Of a DNA stretch of 40,893 nucleotides, positions 1 through 9,591 are shown in pieces. The stretch comes from Rhodanobacter fulvus Jip2. GTDB taxonomy: Bacteria > Pseudomonadota > Gammaproteobacteria > Xanthomonadales > Rhodanobacteraceae. Made by a program: the position numbers and the translations under genes. The DNA is taken from the NCBI RefSeq assembly GCF_000264315.1, contig NZ_AJXU01000067.1, forward strand, positions 1 through 40,893, in the 5' to 3' direction. Below the pieces are notes generated by a model. That model saw only the letters and a list, made by a program, of their open reading frames with translations, ran no database searches and was not told the origin of the DNA. Positions within the stretch are counted from its first letter, which is position 1; every line of letters begins with the position of its first letter.

Positions 1-29
1 AAAATCGGGGGGACGTCGGGGCCACTTGC

Positions 30-95
30 GGGAGCGACTTCAGTCGCGATGCTCTTCGTTACCTCACGAAAGGCATCGCGACTGAAGTCGCTCCC
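30..95. repeat. REP doublet (two inverted REP units)
   Basis: Two 22-bp arms, 30-51 and 74-95, are perfect inverted copies of each other around a 22-bp loop. Each arm is itself a small palindrome with core GCGACTTCAGTCGC. This is the arrangement of bacterial REP doublets. It starts 15 bp beyond the ndvB stop codon, so it would form a strong hairpin in the ndvB transcript. There is no T-run on its distal side, so an intrinsic terminator is not clearly supported. Related units recur at 9402-9566. Confidence 0.85.
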
Positions 96-110
96 ACAAA
101 AAAAGCAGGG

Positions 111-3100
111 TCATTCGGGGCGTGGGTGGTTCAGTTCGACGCTGTGCTCCGCTCCGTCATCGGTCAGCGGAATGAAGCCATCCGCCTGCGCCACGCCGTC
201 CAGCCACACGCTGGCGGGAGTGCCGGCATCGCTTTGGCGCAGGTTGATCCGGTACAGCGTGTTGCGATGGCGATAGTCCATCGTGAAGCCGTCCCATGCG
301 GGTGGCAACACGGGGGTGAAGCGCAGCTTGCCCGCTTCCAGTCGCAGGCCCAGCAGTGATTCCACGATGAGCCGGTACATCCAGCCGGCCGAGCCGGTGT
401 ACCAGCTCCAGCCGCCGCGGCCGGTGTGCGGCGGGACGGCGTAGACGTCGGCGCAGACGACGTAGGGCTCGACCTTGTAGACGTCCATTTGCGCAGGGTC
501 GAGGCTGTGGCCGACGGGGTTGATCATGCGCAGCAGCTCCCACGCGCGGGCGTGATCGCCCAGCTCGGCGAAGGCCATCGTGGTCCAGATGGCGGCGTGG
601 GTGTATTGGCCGCCGTTTTCGCGCACGCCGGGCACGTAGCCCTTGATGTAGCCGGGGTCGTGCGGGGATTTGTCGAACGGCGGATCCAGCAGCTGGATCA
701 GGCTGGCATCGCGGCGCACCAGGTGCTGGTCGAGCGATGCCATGGCCTGTTGCTGGCGTTCCGGCGTGGCCACGCCGGACAGCACCGACCAGCTCTGGGC
801 GATGGCGTCGATACGGCATTCCATGTTCTGGCTGGAACCGAGCGGGGTGCCGTCGTCGAAGTAGGCGCGGCGGAACCACTCGCCGTCCCAGCCGTGCTGT
901 TCCAGCGCGGCGGTGAGTTTTTGCACCTCGTCGTGGCAGCGTTGGGCGAAGCCTTCGTCGCCGCGCAGGCGCGCCACCTCGGCGAAACGGTTCATCACCT
1001 CGCAGCTGAAGAAGCCCAGCCACACGCTTTCGCCGCGACCTTTTTCGCCGACGCGGTTCATGCCGTCGTTCCAGTCGCCGCCGCCGATCAACGGCAGGCC
1101 GTGCGCGCCGCGGCGCAGTCCGTGCTCGATCGCGCGCACGCCGTGCTGGTACAGCGTTTCGGTGAGGCCCGAGGGTTGTGGCAGGTCGTAATAGGATTCC
1201 TCGTCGGGATGCAGCGCGCGCCCCTCGATATAACCCACGCGCTCGTCCAGCACCGCGGTGTCGGCGGTGGCCAGCACGTAGCGGCTGATGGCCAGCGGCA
1301 GCCACAGGTAGTCGTCCGAGCAGGTGGTGCGCACGCCGCGATCGAGCGGCGGGTGCCACCAGTGCTGCACGTCGCCCTCGGGGAATTGATGGGCGGCGCA
1401 CAGCAGCAGCTGGGCGCGGGAAAGCTCCGGCGCCGCGTGCAGCATCGCCATCGAATCCTGCAGCTGGTCGCGGTAGCCGAACGCGCCGCCGGACTGGTAG
1501 TAGCCGCTGCGCGCCCAGAAGCGGCAGGCGATGGTCTGGTACATCAGCCAGCCGTTGGCCAGCATGTCCAGCGCGGGTTCGGGCGTCCTGATCTGCACCG
1601 CGCCCAGCGTGCGTTGCCAGTGCGCGCGCACCTGGGCCAGCGCGTCGGCGGCGGCGCCGGTGCCGCGGAAGCGTTGCACCAGGGTGCGGGCGTCGGCGCT
1701 GTCGCGGCCCAGGCCCAGCCGGAACACGATCTCGCGCTGCTCGCCCTGTTCCATCGGCACGGCCAGTTGCAGCGCGCCGCAGGGGTCCATGCCGGCGCCG
1801 AGGCGGCCGGAGAGATGGGTGCGCTCCAGCGCCGCCGGGGCGTGCATGCTGCCGTTGCGGCCCAGGAACTCGGTGCGGTCGCCGCCCACGCGGCGGTCGA
1901 GGTCGTCGACGTCGAAAAAGGCCACGCGGTCGGGAAACTCGCCGTTGTAGGCATTGCGCGCGAACAGCGCGCCGGTGGCGGGGTCGGCCTCGGTGACCAC
2001 GTGCATGGCGGTTTTCTCGCGCAGGTCGCCCAGCAGCCATTCGACGTAGCCGACGATGCTGAGCCGGCGCGGGCGGTCGGAGTCGTTGCGCAGTTTCAGC
2101 ACCGAGAATTTCACCGAGGCATCCAGCGCCACGTACATCCACAGCTCGCCGTGGATGCCGTCCTCGGCGTGCTCGAACACACTGTAGCCGAAGCCGTGGC
2201 GGGTGACGTACTCGCCCTCGCCGCGGCGCGGCAGCGGGGTGGGCGACCAGTGCTGGCCGGTTTCCTCGTCGCGCAGGTAGATGGCTTCGCCGCTGCCGTC
2301 GCCCACCGGGTCGTTGTGCCACGGCGTGAGCCGGAATTCGTGTGCGTTCTCGCCCCAGGTGTAGGCGCTGCCGCTTTCGGACACCACGGTGCCGAAATGG
2401 GGGTTGGCCAATACGTTGGACCACGGCGCCGGGGTGGCGTCGCCCGGGCGCAGCACGATCACGTACTCGCTGCCGTCCGCGTTGAAGCCGCCGTGCGGGC
2501 TGGGCAATTGCAGCGTGCGCGGTTCGGATTCGACGACCGGTGCTTCGCCGGCAGAAGCGCGATAGCTGCGTTCCGGCTCGAAGCGCGGCGCATGGGTTTC
2601 CACATGCCGGCGGCTGATCTGCTCGGCCAGACTGCCGCGGGTGTCGCCCAGGATGATGCGCGCGCTGGCCTGCACCACCATCCGATCCTCGCTGGACAAT
2701 TGCTGTGCCGGCCGCACGAAGATGCCGCCGGGGCGATCGAGCAGGCTCGCCTCGCTGCCCGAGGCGATCAGGCCCATGATCTGGTCCTGCAATTCCTGCC
2801 GGTAGCCGGCGCGGTCCTCGTTCCAGATCACCAGGTCCACCGCCAGGCCTTTCAGTCGCCAGTACGCGTGGGCCTGTACCAGCTGACGGACCAGCTCGAT
2901 CCGCGCGGGGTCGGAAATCTGCAGCAGCACGATCGGCAGGTCGCCGGAAATCGATTGCCCCCACAGGCCCGACTGGCCGCGCCGGTTGCCGCGCAGCACG
3001 GCCGGGTCGGCGCGCAGTTGCGTGTTCGGGTAGATGATCGCGGTGGCCATGTGCTCGTACAGCTGTGCATCGGCCAGGCTGGCGTTGAGCTGGCGCAGCA

Positions 3101-6100
3101 GCACCTGGCTGTGCGTCCAGGCCAGGTCGAACACGCGGTCGGCCAGGTGGCGGTCGCGGTATTTGCCGATCAGGTGCAGGCAGCCCTCGCGGTTGTCGGC
3201 CATGCCGGTCACCAGGTCGATGGTGGCCGACTGCTCGGGCTCCAGCGTGATGCGGCAGCGGATCGCCACGATCGGGTCGAGCACCGAACCCTCGCTGTTG
3301 GACAGCTTCGCCTGTGCCGCGTCCAGCACCCGGGGCTGCGCCGTGCTGCGGCCGCGGCCGATGAAGCGGGCGCGGTCGGTTTCGTAGGAGATCTCGTCGA
3401 TGTGGGCGTTGTGCACGGCCAGCAGATGGCACATCCACGGCACCGGCTCGCCCTGCGAACGCGGCCGGCGGCTGCACACGATGGCCTGCAACTCGGGCAG
3501 CAGCTCGGTCTGCACGAACAGGTTGCTGAAGGCCGGGTGCGCGGCGTCGCTGATCGGCGGTGCCAGCACCACTTCGGCGTAGCTGGTCAGCTCGATGGTG
3601 CGACGGCCGCGGCCGCGGTTGGTGATGCGGGTGCGGCGCAGCTCGATGTCGTCCTCGGGCGAGACCACAATCTCGGTATGCGCGTGGAAATCCTTTTCGC
3701 GCACGCGGAACTCGGCCCGCGCGTCGGAGAAGATCGCCTCGAACAGCTCGGTCTTCTTCAGCGTGGGCTGGTGGGTGGTGGCCCAGTACTCGCCGCTGGC
3801 CACGTCGCGCAGGTAGCAGAACATGCCGTAGTGGTCGCGCGTGATGTCCTCGCGCCAGCGCGTCAGCGCCAGCTCGCCGCGCCGGCTGTAGCCGCCGCCG
3901 GCGCTGCTGACCATCACGTGGTAGCGGCCGTTGGACAGCAGCTGCACGGCGGGGCGCGGGCGGTCGGGGTCGGTGAAGATGCGCAGCCGCGATTCGGCCA
4001 TGCGTGGCATGCCGTCGAACTCGGGGAAACCCGACGCATGCAGGTACTCGGCCGCGGTGCGCGGGATGCGTTCCTGCAACAGCAGGCTGGTGGCCTGGAA
4101 GGGCGGATACGACTCGAACCGCCGCTGCATCGGCTGGCCCAGCAGCGCGTGCGCCAGCGCCAGCAGGCTCATGCCCTGGTGATGCGCCATGAACGACTGC
4201 ACCAGCGCCGAGCCTTGCCCCACCGGCAGCCGCGCCGGGGTGTAGTCGATCGCCTCATACAGGCCGAAACGCCCCAGCGCGCCGGCTTCCGTCGCCAGCC
4301 GTTGCAGGTTGGCGGTGGCCGCGGCGGGCCGCACCATCATCGCCAGCGCGGTGGCGTAGGGCGCGATCACCACGTCCTCGCCCAGCCCGCGCTTCAGGCC
4401 GAGGCCGGGTACGCCGAAGGCGCGGTATTGATAGTTGAACTGCGCATCGCGCGTGTTGTAGCCCGATTCGGAAACGCCCCACGGAATGTTCAGCTGGTTG
4501 CCGTATTCGATCTGCCGGCCCACCGCCGCGCGGCAGGTCTGGTCCAGCAGGGTGTGCTCGTAGCTGGGCATCACCAGCATCGGCATCAGGTACTCGAACA
4601 TCGAGCCGGTCCACGACAGCAGCACCGGCTCGCCCGCGCTGGTGGTCAGCAGCCGACCCAGCGCAAACCAGTTTTCCTGCGGCAGCTGGCCCTGGGCGAT
4701 GGCCACGAAACTGGCCAGCCGCGCCTCGGAGGCCAGCAGGTCGTAATAGCTCTCGTCGCGCCGGCGCTCGTCCACGTTGTAGCCGATGGCCAGCAGGTCG
4801 CGGCCGGCGTCGTACAGAAAGTGGTAATCGACCACGGCCATCTCGCCGGCCTGGTCGGCCAGTTGCTCCAGCAGCGCGATGCGTTCGCGCGCGCGTTCGC
4901 GGATCGCCTCGGCATCGGCCTCGCAGGGCCAGCACAGCGGCTCGATGCGACCGAGCTGGGCCAGGGTGGGGATGCCGCTGAAGTTGATCTCCTCATCGGC
5001 CGGCGGATCGAGCTGGAAGGCCTGCACGTCGTCGTGCAGTTCGTGGCATTGCTGCACCAGCGCCGCGCTCCAGTACGCCACGTCGCTGTCCGGGTTCTGC
5101 GGCAGTTCCAGTGCCAGCGCGTTGGCGTGGTCGCGCAGGCGTTGCAGCACCGCGACGGCCTCGCCGAGCGTGGCGGGTGGCGTTTCCAGCGCGGCATCCA
5201 GCGCGCGCCGCATCGGTTGCAGCACGGTCGGGCGCACGCTGCCCAGGGCGTCGCGCAGCACCACCACGGTATCGCGCAGGCCGTGCAACAGGCGCGGGTG
5301 GAACAGCGGTTCGTCGACCAGCGCCTGCAACCCGGGCTGCAGCGTCAGCAGGTGGCCGGCGAGGTTGCCGCTGTCCACCGTGGAGACGTACAGCGGCTGC
5401 AGCGGCTGCAGGGTCTGGGTGTCGTACCAGTTGTAGAAGTGCCCGCGATGACGCGTCAGCGCGCGCATCGTGGCCAGCGTGTGGCGGGTGCGATCGAGCA
5501 GCCGGCCCATGCTGAGGAAACCGAAATCGTAGGCGGCCAGATTCGCCAGCAGCGCCATGCCGATATTGGTGGGCGAGGTGCGATGGGCCACCACCGGCTC
5601 CGGGTCTTCCTGCATGTTGTCCGGCGGCAGCCAGTGATCGGCCGGGCCCACGTGGGTATCGAAATAAGCCCAGGTGCGCCGCGCCAGCGCGCGCAGAAAA
5701 CGCCGCTGGCTGCCGCTGGGCGCAAAGGCGCTGGCGCGGCGTGGCTGGCTGATCCACCAGGCGAAGCCCGGCGAGCACAACCACAACAGCAGCAATGGCT
5801 CGGCCAGCAACAGCACCATCGGCCGCTGCAGCGCCAGCACCACGGTGAGCACCAGCGCCAGCAACGGGCCGATCCACATCAGCCGCCACAGCGCGCCCGG
5901 CGCGTTGCTGCTGGTGCGCTCGGCATCGCTGGAGGTTTGCCATTGCAGCAGGTGGCGGCCGCTGACGCCCATGCGCCACAACGTGCGCACGATGGCGTCG
6001 AGGCCGTACAAGGCTTCGTGCGGCAGCCACGCCAGCCCCAGCAGCATGCGCGCCAGGTGTTGCGCGGCTGAGCGGAAGGCCGCACGCAGGTGCTGGTCCA

Positions 6101-8741
6101 GTTGCACCTCGGCCGGCTTCTGCACCAGGTCCAGCAATGCCGACAGCATCGGCGGCAGCAGCACCATCGCCAGCACCGCCAGCATCCACGACAGCGGTGG
6201 CGACAACATCAGCCAGCCCACCACCAGCAGCACCACCAGCGACGGTGGCACCAGGCTGCGGCGCAGGTTGTCCAGGATTTTCCAGCGCGACAGCGCGGTC
6301 AGCGCATTGCGGCGCCAGCCGTCGTGCGCGGTCGGTGCCCACGGCAGCAGCCAGGGCAGCAGTTGCCAGTCGCCGCGGATCCAGCGGTGGCGGCGCTTGA
6401 CGTCGGCGCTGTAGCGGGTGGGGTACTCCTCGTACACCTGCACGTCGCTGAGCAGGCCCGAGCGTGCGTGGCAGCCTTCCACCAGATCGTGGCTGAGGAT
6501 GCGGTTTTCCGGGAAGCGGCCGTCCAGCGTCAGCTCGAACGCGTCGATGTTGTAGATGCCCTTGCCGATGAACGAGCCTTCCTGGAACACATCCTGATAG
6601 ACGTCCGAAACCATCCGCGTATACGGGTCGATGCCGGCGTCGCTGCCGTACAACTGCGCGTAGCGCGAGCGCGCGGTGCTGGGCAGGCTGACGCCCACGC
6701 GCGGCTGCAGGATCGAGTAGCCGGCCACCACGCGCCGCTGCTCCGGGTCGTACACGGCGCGGTTGAGCGGGTGGTCCAGCGTGGCCACCATCTCCTGCGC
6801 GGAGTCGCGCGGCAGCTGCGTGTCGGTGTCCAGCGTGATCACGTAGTGCACCGTGCCCAGCGTGTCGATGTCGCCCACGATCAACTGGAAGCGGTCGTGG
6901 CCGTTGCCGCGCAGCAGGGCATTGAGGTCCGCCAGCTTGCCGCGCTTGCGCTCGTGGCCCATCCAGCATTGCTCGGCATCGTTCCAGCGGCGCGGGCGGT
7001 GGAACAGGAAGAAGCGGTCGCTGGTGGCGGTGGCGTAGCGCTCGTTGAGCGCTTCGATGCGCCGTTGCGCCAGCGCCAGCAGCGCGGCGTCGCCGGGCAG
7101 GGTTTCGCTGGCCGCGTCGGTGAAATCGGTGAGCAGCGCGAAGTGCAGGTTGGGATCGCGATTGCCCAGGAAACGCACCTCCAGCGTCTCCACCAGATCC
7201 TCGATGTCCTGCGCGTTGGCGAACAGGCTGGGCACCGCCACCAGCGTGCGCGCGCTGGCCGGGATGCCGGTCGAGTAATCCATGCGCGGCAGCCGTTGCG
7301 GCTCCACCATCAGCGTGGCCAGCCAGTTGAGCAGGCTCATGCCCAGCTGGCTGGCCACGATGGCGGCGGGGATGGCGATGGCGACGATGCCCCACAACGG
7401 CAGGCCGTCGTGCACCGCGGTGAGCACCAGCGGTCGCGCGAACAGGAACGTCAGCAGCGCCAGCAGACCCAGATGCACCGGCAGCGGCGTGCGGTCGAAC
7501 TGGCGACGCAGCGCCTCGCCCAGCAACGGGCGCACGCCCAGGCGTTGCTCCAGCGTGTGGCGGCCTTCGTCGATCAGGTAGAAGCCCACATGCTGCTGCA
7601 ACGCGGGCGGTTCGGCGCGTCCGCATAATTCCAGCGCCGCATCAGCCACCTGCTGCTCGGCCAGATGATGGCTGCGCGCCATCGACTCGATCACGTGGCG
7701 GTAGCGGTCGCGGGTGGCGAAATCCATGGCCGGGTAGATGCCGGCCGGGTCCTTGCGCAGGCGTTGTTCGACCAGGCTGGTGTGCTCCACGAAATCGCGC
7801 CAGTCGATCGCCGACAACGCGCGCAGGCTGCCGATGCTGTTGCTGATCGACACCTGATGCGCGGCCTGCTGCTGCGCCTCCATCTGCACCAGGTGCTCGA
7901 TGCTCTGGCCGGATTCGGACAACCGCTGTTCGATCCAGCTCAGCGGCAGCGCCAGCGCGGGGCTCTGGCCCTGCAGCCGGCGCGTCATTTCCGCCACGAA
8001 CGAGCTGGCCATGGCCGGGTCCGAGCGCGCCATGTCGGCCACCACCAGCACCACGCTCTTGGGGTCGCGCTCGGCGGTGGCGGCCAGCGCGTCGGCCCAG
8101 CGCACGGCCTCGCTGCGGTGGCGCCAGTCGGCCATCACGCGGGCCGCCACGCGGCGCAGGTTCTCGATCAGCGCCAGCCGCAGCATGATCGGGATCGCCC
8201 ACAGCTCGCCCAGTTTCAGCGGCGTGATCGTCTGATACGCCAGCACGAAACGGCTGAGGCTGGCGATGTCCACCCGGCCGTCGCCGTGCGAGATGATCTC
8301 CAGCGCGATGTCGTACACGCGCGGCAGGGTGATCGACGGTCCCTGGCTCAGCCGCGGCAGTTCACGGCTGTAGCCCTTGGGCAGGTGGCGCCGGGCCAGC
8401 CGGATCTGTTCCTCGATCAGGTACAGGTTGTCCAGCAGCCATTCGCCCGCCGGCGTAACCCGGCTGCGCTGGCGCGTGGCCGCGGTGAGGCGTTCGCAGG
8501 TGTGCAGCAGCACCGCTTCGTTGTCGGCCAGGCGGGCCAGCAGCAGGTCGGCGTTGGAGCGCTCGCTGATCTTGTGCTGCGCGGCCAGTACCGCGCCGTG
8601 GCGCTCCATCTGCTCGGCGCTGAACAGCTCCGAGCGCAGCGCCGGCTCCTGCTCCGGCCGCGCATGCGCGGCCACGCGGCGGCGGCGGAACGCGCGCAGG
8701 CGGCGCAACTTCAACAGATCGAGCAGGCTGGCGATTTTCAA
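111..8741 (-). CDS. ndvB: cyclic beta-1,2-glucan synthase (NdvB/Cgs family)
   Basis: The product is a 2876-residue inner-membrane enzyme that polymerises glucose from UDP-glucose, cyclises the chain and sets its length to make periplasmic cyclic beta-1,2-glucan. The length matches rhizobial and Brucella Cgs proteins (about 2830-2870). Hydrophobic segments lie near residues 420-477, 825-870 and 955-1000. The glycosyltransferase (GT84) domain between them carries DTDT near residue 638 and RRHRWIRGDWQ near 787. A glycoamylase-like cyclisation region lies around 1300-1520 (ESGYNTRDAQ near 1430). Two GH94-type sandwich domains start near 1600 and 2090, and a phosphorylase-type catalytic module holds GGGDWNDG near 2555 and WYTGSAGWMYR near 2780. 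The start is TTG, supported by AAGGA eight bases upstream. It is single-copy here and divergent from a GNAT gene. The reading frame is intact. Confidence 0.93.
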   Translation of the reverse strand: MKIASLLDLLKLRRLRAFRRRRVAAHARPEQEPALRSELFSAEQMERHGAVLAAQHKISERSNADLLLARLADNEAVLLHTCERLTAATRQRSRVTPAGEWLLDNLYLIEEQIRLARRHLPKGYSRELPRLSQGPSITLPRVYDIALEIISHGDGRVDIASLSRFVLAYQTITPLKLGELWAIPIMLRLALIENLRRVAARVMADWRHRSEAVRWADALAATAERDPKSVVLVVADMARSDPAMASSFVAEMTRRLQGQSPALALPLSWIEQRLSESGQSIEHLVQMEAQQQAAHQVSISNSIGSLRALSAIDWRDFVEHTSLVEQRLRKDPAGIYPAMDFATRDRYRHVIESMARSHHLAEQQVADAALELCGRAEPPALQQHVGFYLIDEGRHTLEQRLGVRPLLGEALRRQFDRTPLPVHLGLLALLTFLFARPLVLTAVHDGLPLWGIVAIAIPAAIVASQLGMSLLNWLATLMVEPQRLPRMDYSTGIPASARTLVAVPSLFANAQDIEDLVETLEVRFLGNRDPNLHFALLTDFTDAASETLPGDAALLALAQRRIEALNERYATATSDRFFLFHRPRRWNDAEQCWMGHERKRGKLADLNALLRGNGHDRFQLIVGDIDTLGTVHYVITLDTDTQLPRDSAQEMVATLDHPLNRAVYDPEQRRVVAGYSILQPRVGVSLPSTARSRYAQLYGSDAGIDPYTRMVSDVYQDVFQEGSFIGKGIYNIDAFELTLDGRFPENRILSHDLVEGCHARSGLLSDVQVYEEYPTRYSADVKRRHRWIRGDWQLLPWLLPWAPTAHDGWRRNALTALSRWKILDNLRRSLVPPSLVVLLVVGWLMLSPPLSWMLAVLAMVLLPPMLSALLDLVQKPAEVQLDQHLRAAFRSAAQHLARMLLGLAWLPHEALYGLDAIVRTLWRMGVSGRHLLQWQTSSDAERTSSNAPGALWRLMWIGPLLALVLTVVLALQRPMVLLLAEPLLLLWLCSPGFAWWISQPRRASAFAPSGSQRRFLRALARRTWAYFDTHVGPADHWLPPDNMQEDPEPVVAHRTSPTNIGMALLANLAAYDFGFLSMGRLLDRTRHTLATMRALTRHRGHFYNWYDTQTLQPLQPLYVSTVDSGNLAGHLLTLQPGLQALVDEPLFHPRLLHGLRDTVVVLRDALGSVRPTVLQPMRRALDAALETPPATLGEAVAVLQRLRDHANALALELPQNPDSDVAYWSAALVQQCHELHDDVQAFQLDPPADEEINFSGIPTLAQLGRIEPLCWPCEADAEAIRERARERIALLEQLADQAGEMAVVDYHFLYDAGRDLLAIGYNVDERRRDESYYDLLASEARLASFVAIAQGQLPQENWFALGRLLTTSAGEPVLLSWTGSMFEYLMPMLVMPSYEHTLLDQTCRAAVGRQIEYGNQLNIPWGVSESGYNTRDAQFNYQYRAFGVPGLGLKRGLGEDVVIAPYATALAMMVRPAAATANLQRLATEAGALGRFGLYEAIDYTPARLPVGQGSALVQSFMAHHQGMSLLALAHALLGQPMQRRFESYPPFQATSLLLQERIPRTAAEYLHASGFPEFDGMPRMAESRLRIFTDPDRPRPAVQLLSNGRYHVMVSSAGGGYSRRGELALTRWREDITRDHYGMFCYLRDVASGEYWATTHQPTLKKTELFEAIFSDARAEFRVREKDFHAHTEIVVSPEDDIELRRTRITNRGRGRRTIELTSYAEVVLAPPISDAAHPAFSNLFVQTELLPELQAIVCSRRPRSQGEPVPWMCHLLAVHNAHIDEISYETDRARFIGRGRSTAQPRVLDAAQAKLSNSEGSVLDPIVAIRCRITLEPEQSATIDLVTGMADNREGCLHLIGKYRDRHLADRVFDLAWTHSQVLLRQLNASLADAQLYEHMATAIIYPNTQLRADPAVLRGNRRGQSGLWGQSISGDLPIVLLQISDPARIELVRQLVQAHAYWRLKGLAVDLVIWNEDRAGYRQELQDQIMGLIASGSEASLLDRPGGIFVRPAQQLSSEDRMVVQASARIILGDTRGSLAEQISRRHVETHAPRFEPERSYRASAGEAPVVESEPRTLQLPSPHGGFNADGSEYVIVLRPGDATPAPWSNVLANPHFGTVVSESGSAYTWGENAHEFRLTPWHNDPVGDGSGEAIYLRDEETGQHWSPTPLPRRGEGEYVTRHGFGYSVFEHAEDGIHGELWMYVALDASVKFSVLKLRNDSDRPRRLSIVGYVEWLLGDLREKTAMHVVTEADPATGALFARNAYNGEFPDRVAFFDVDDLDRRVGGDRTEFLGRNGSMHAPAALERTHLSGRLGAGMDPCGALQLAVPMEQGEQREIVFRLGLGRDSADARTLVQRFRGTGAAADALAQVRAHWQRTLGAVQIRTPEPALDMLANGWLMYQTIACRFWARSGYYQSGGAFGYRDQLQDSMAMLHAAPELSRAQLLLCAAHQFPEGDVQHWWHPPLDRGVRTTCSDDYLWLPLAISRYVLATADTAVLDERVGYIEGRALHPDEESYYDLPQPSGLTETLYQHGVRAIEHGLRRGAHGLPLIGGGDWNDGMNRVGEKGRGESVWLGFFSCEVMNRFAEVARLRGDEGFAQRCHDEVQKLTAALEQHGWDGEWFRRAYFDDGTPLGSSQNMECRIDAIAQSWSVLSGVATPERQQQAMASLDQHLVRRDASLIQLLDPPFDKSPHDPGYIKGYVPGVRENGGQYTHAAIWTTMAFAELGDHARAWELLRMINPVGHSLDPAQMDVYKVEPYVVCADVYAVPPHTGRGGWSWYTGSAGWMYRLIVESLLGLRLEAGKLRFTPVLPPAWDGFTMDYRHRNTLYRINLRQSDAGTPASVWLDGVAQADGFIPLTDDGAEHSVELNHPRPE

Positions 8742-8918
8742 TTCCGGTTTCCTTGGCGCTGGCCACGCGCGGTCGCTGGCGTCCGCTGCATTGCGATCGC
8801 CCGACCCTGTCGCGTGAGAAGCAGACCGCCGCGGCGGCTGACCTTGCTGCCAGCGTACGCGCCGGCGTGTGAAGACGATGCGCTAGCATGGCCTGCTCGC
8901 CCTTCATCGGAGCCACCC

Positions 8919-9389
8919 ATGCCGCCCCTGTCGATCCGCCTAGCCACGGTCGCCGACATCCCCGACCTGCTGGCGTGGAACAGCGCGATGGCGTGGGAAA
9001 CCGAGCACAAACGGCTGGACCCGGCTGTGCTGGAACGCGGCATCGCCGGCGTGCTGGAGCAGCCGCGACGCGGCTTCTACCTGATCGCCGGGCGCGCCGG
9101 CGTGGCCGTGGGCGGCCTGTTGCTGACCTACGAATGGAGCGACTGGCGCAACGGCGATTTCTGGTGGATCCAGAGCGTGTACGTGATTCCCGCCGCGCGC
9201 CGCAGCGGCGTGTTTCGCGCACTGCATGCGGACGTGGCGCGGCGCGCCCGCGATGCCGGCGCGGTGGGCTTGCGGCTATATGTGGAGACCGAAAACGAGC
9301 GCGCGCAAGCTACCTACGCGCAGCTGGGCATGCAGCGCTGCCCGTACTGGATGTACGAGACCGATTTCACCGCCGGCAACGGCGTGTGA
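8919..9389 (+). CDS. GNAT family N-acetyltransferase
   Basis: The 156-residue protein has the size and fold signature of a stand-alone GNAT acetyltransferase, which moves an acetyl group from acetyl-CoA to an amine. The N-terminus reads as a typical GNAT beta1-alpha1 (SIRLATVADIPDLLAWN). The acetyl-CoA binding region is SVYVIPAARRSGVFRALHAD near residues 86-105, and a late motif (YVETENERAQATYAQLGM) precedes the C-terminus. The substrate cannot be told. The chosen ATG has GGAG six bases upstream (8909-8912). The gene is divergent from ndvB over 177 bp and is followed at once by a REP and heptamer repeat block. Confidence 0.8.
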   Translation: MPPLSIRLATVADIPDLLAWNSAMAWETEHKRLDPAVLERGIAGVLEQPRRGFYLIAGRAGVAVGGLLLTYEWSDWRNGDFWWIQSVYVIPAARRSGVFRALHADVARRARDAGAVGLRLYVETENERAQATYAQLGMQRCPYWMYETDFTAGNGV

Positions 9390-9401
9390 TTTTTTTTCGG
9401 T

Positions 9402-9566
9402 GGGAGCGGCTTCAGCCGCGATGCTTCTTTGCGGGAATCGGGAATCGGGAATCGGGAATCGGGAATCGGGAATCGGGAATCGGGATTCGGGAATCGGGAA
9501 TCGGGATTCGGGATTCGGGATTCGGGATTCGGGAAGTCAAAAACCATCGCGACTGAAGTCGCTCCC
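9402..9566. repeat. REP doublet enclosing a heptamer array
   Basis: A REP unit at 9402-9423 (variant core GCGGCTTCAGCCGC) faces an inverted unit at 9545-9566 (core GCGACTGAAGTCGC). The two differ at paired stem positions, so each keeps its own fold. The 121-bp interior is almost entirely a run of heptamers. The block lies 12 bp after the stop of the GNAT gene and 25 bp before the end of the convergent gene at 9592. Confidence 0.85.
9433..9530. repeat. 14-unit GGGAATC/GGGATTC tandem array
   Basis: Fourteen contiguous 7-bp units with no interruption: seven GGGAATC, one GGGATTC, two GGGAATC, then four GGGATTC. A degenerate GGGAAGTC follows. The only change between unit types is A to T at position 5. 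A four-unit relative in the opposite orientation is at 13455-13482. Units this short are too small for a CRISPR array. Confidence 0.95.
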
Positions 9567-9591
9567 ACAAGTGGCGGTGCCGCGACGTCCG

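Noticed and set aside
157..3477. 1106-codon open frame on the same strand as ndvB but in another frame
   Set aside because: The translation is Arg/Pro/Ala-rich without motifs, a usual frame shadow in GC-rich DNA.
426..6071. Very long open frame (1881 codons) antisense to ndvB
   Set aside because: It mirrors the codon bias of a GC-rich gene on the other strand; its translation is His/Gln/Val/Ala/Arg-rich low complexity with no domain, and ndvB is unmistakable.
9433..9530. Heptamer array considered as a CRISPR
   Set aside because: Units are 7 bp and contiguous with no spacers, and no cas genes are nearby.
8888..9556. Alternative frame over the GNAT gene
   Set aside because: It is Arg/Pro-rich and ends in repeat-derived GIGNRES-type peptide; the frame from 8919 has GNAT motifs and a ribosome site.
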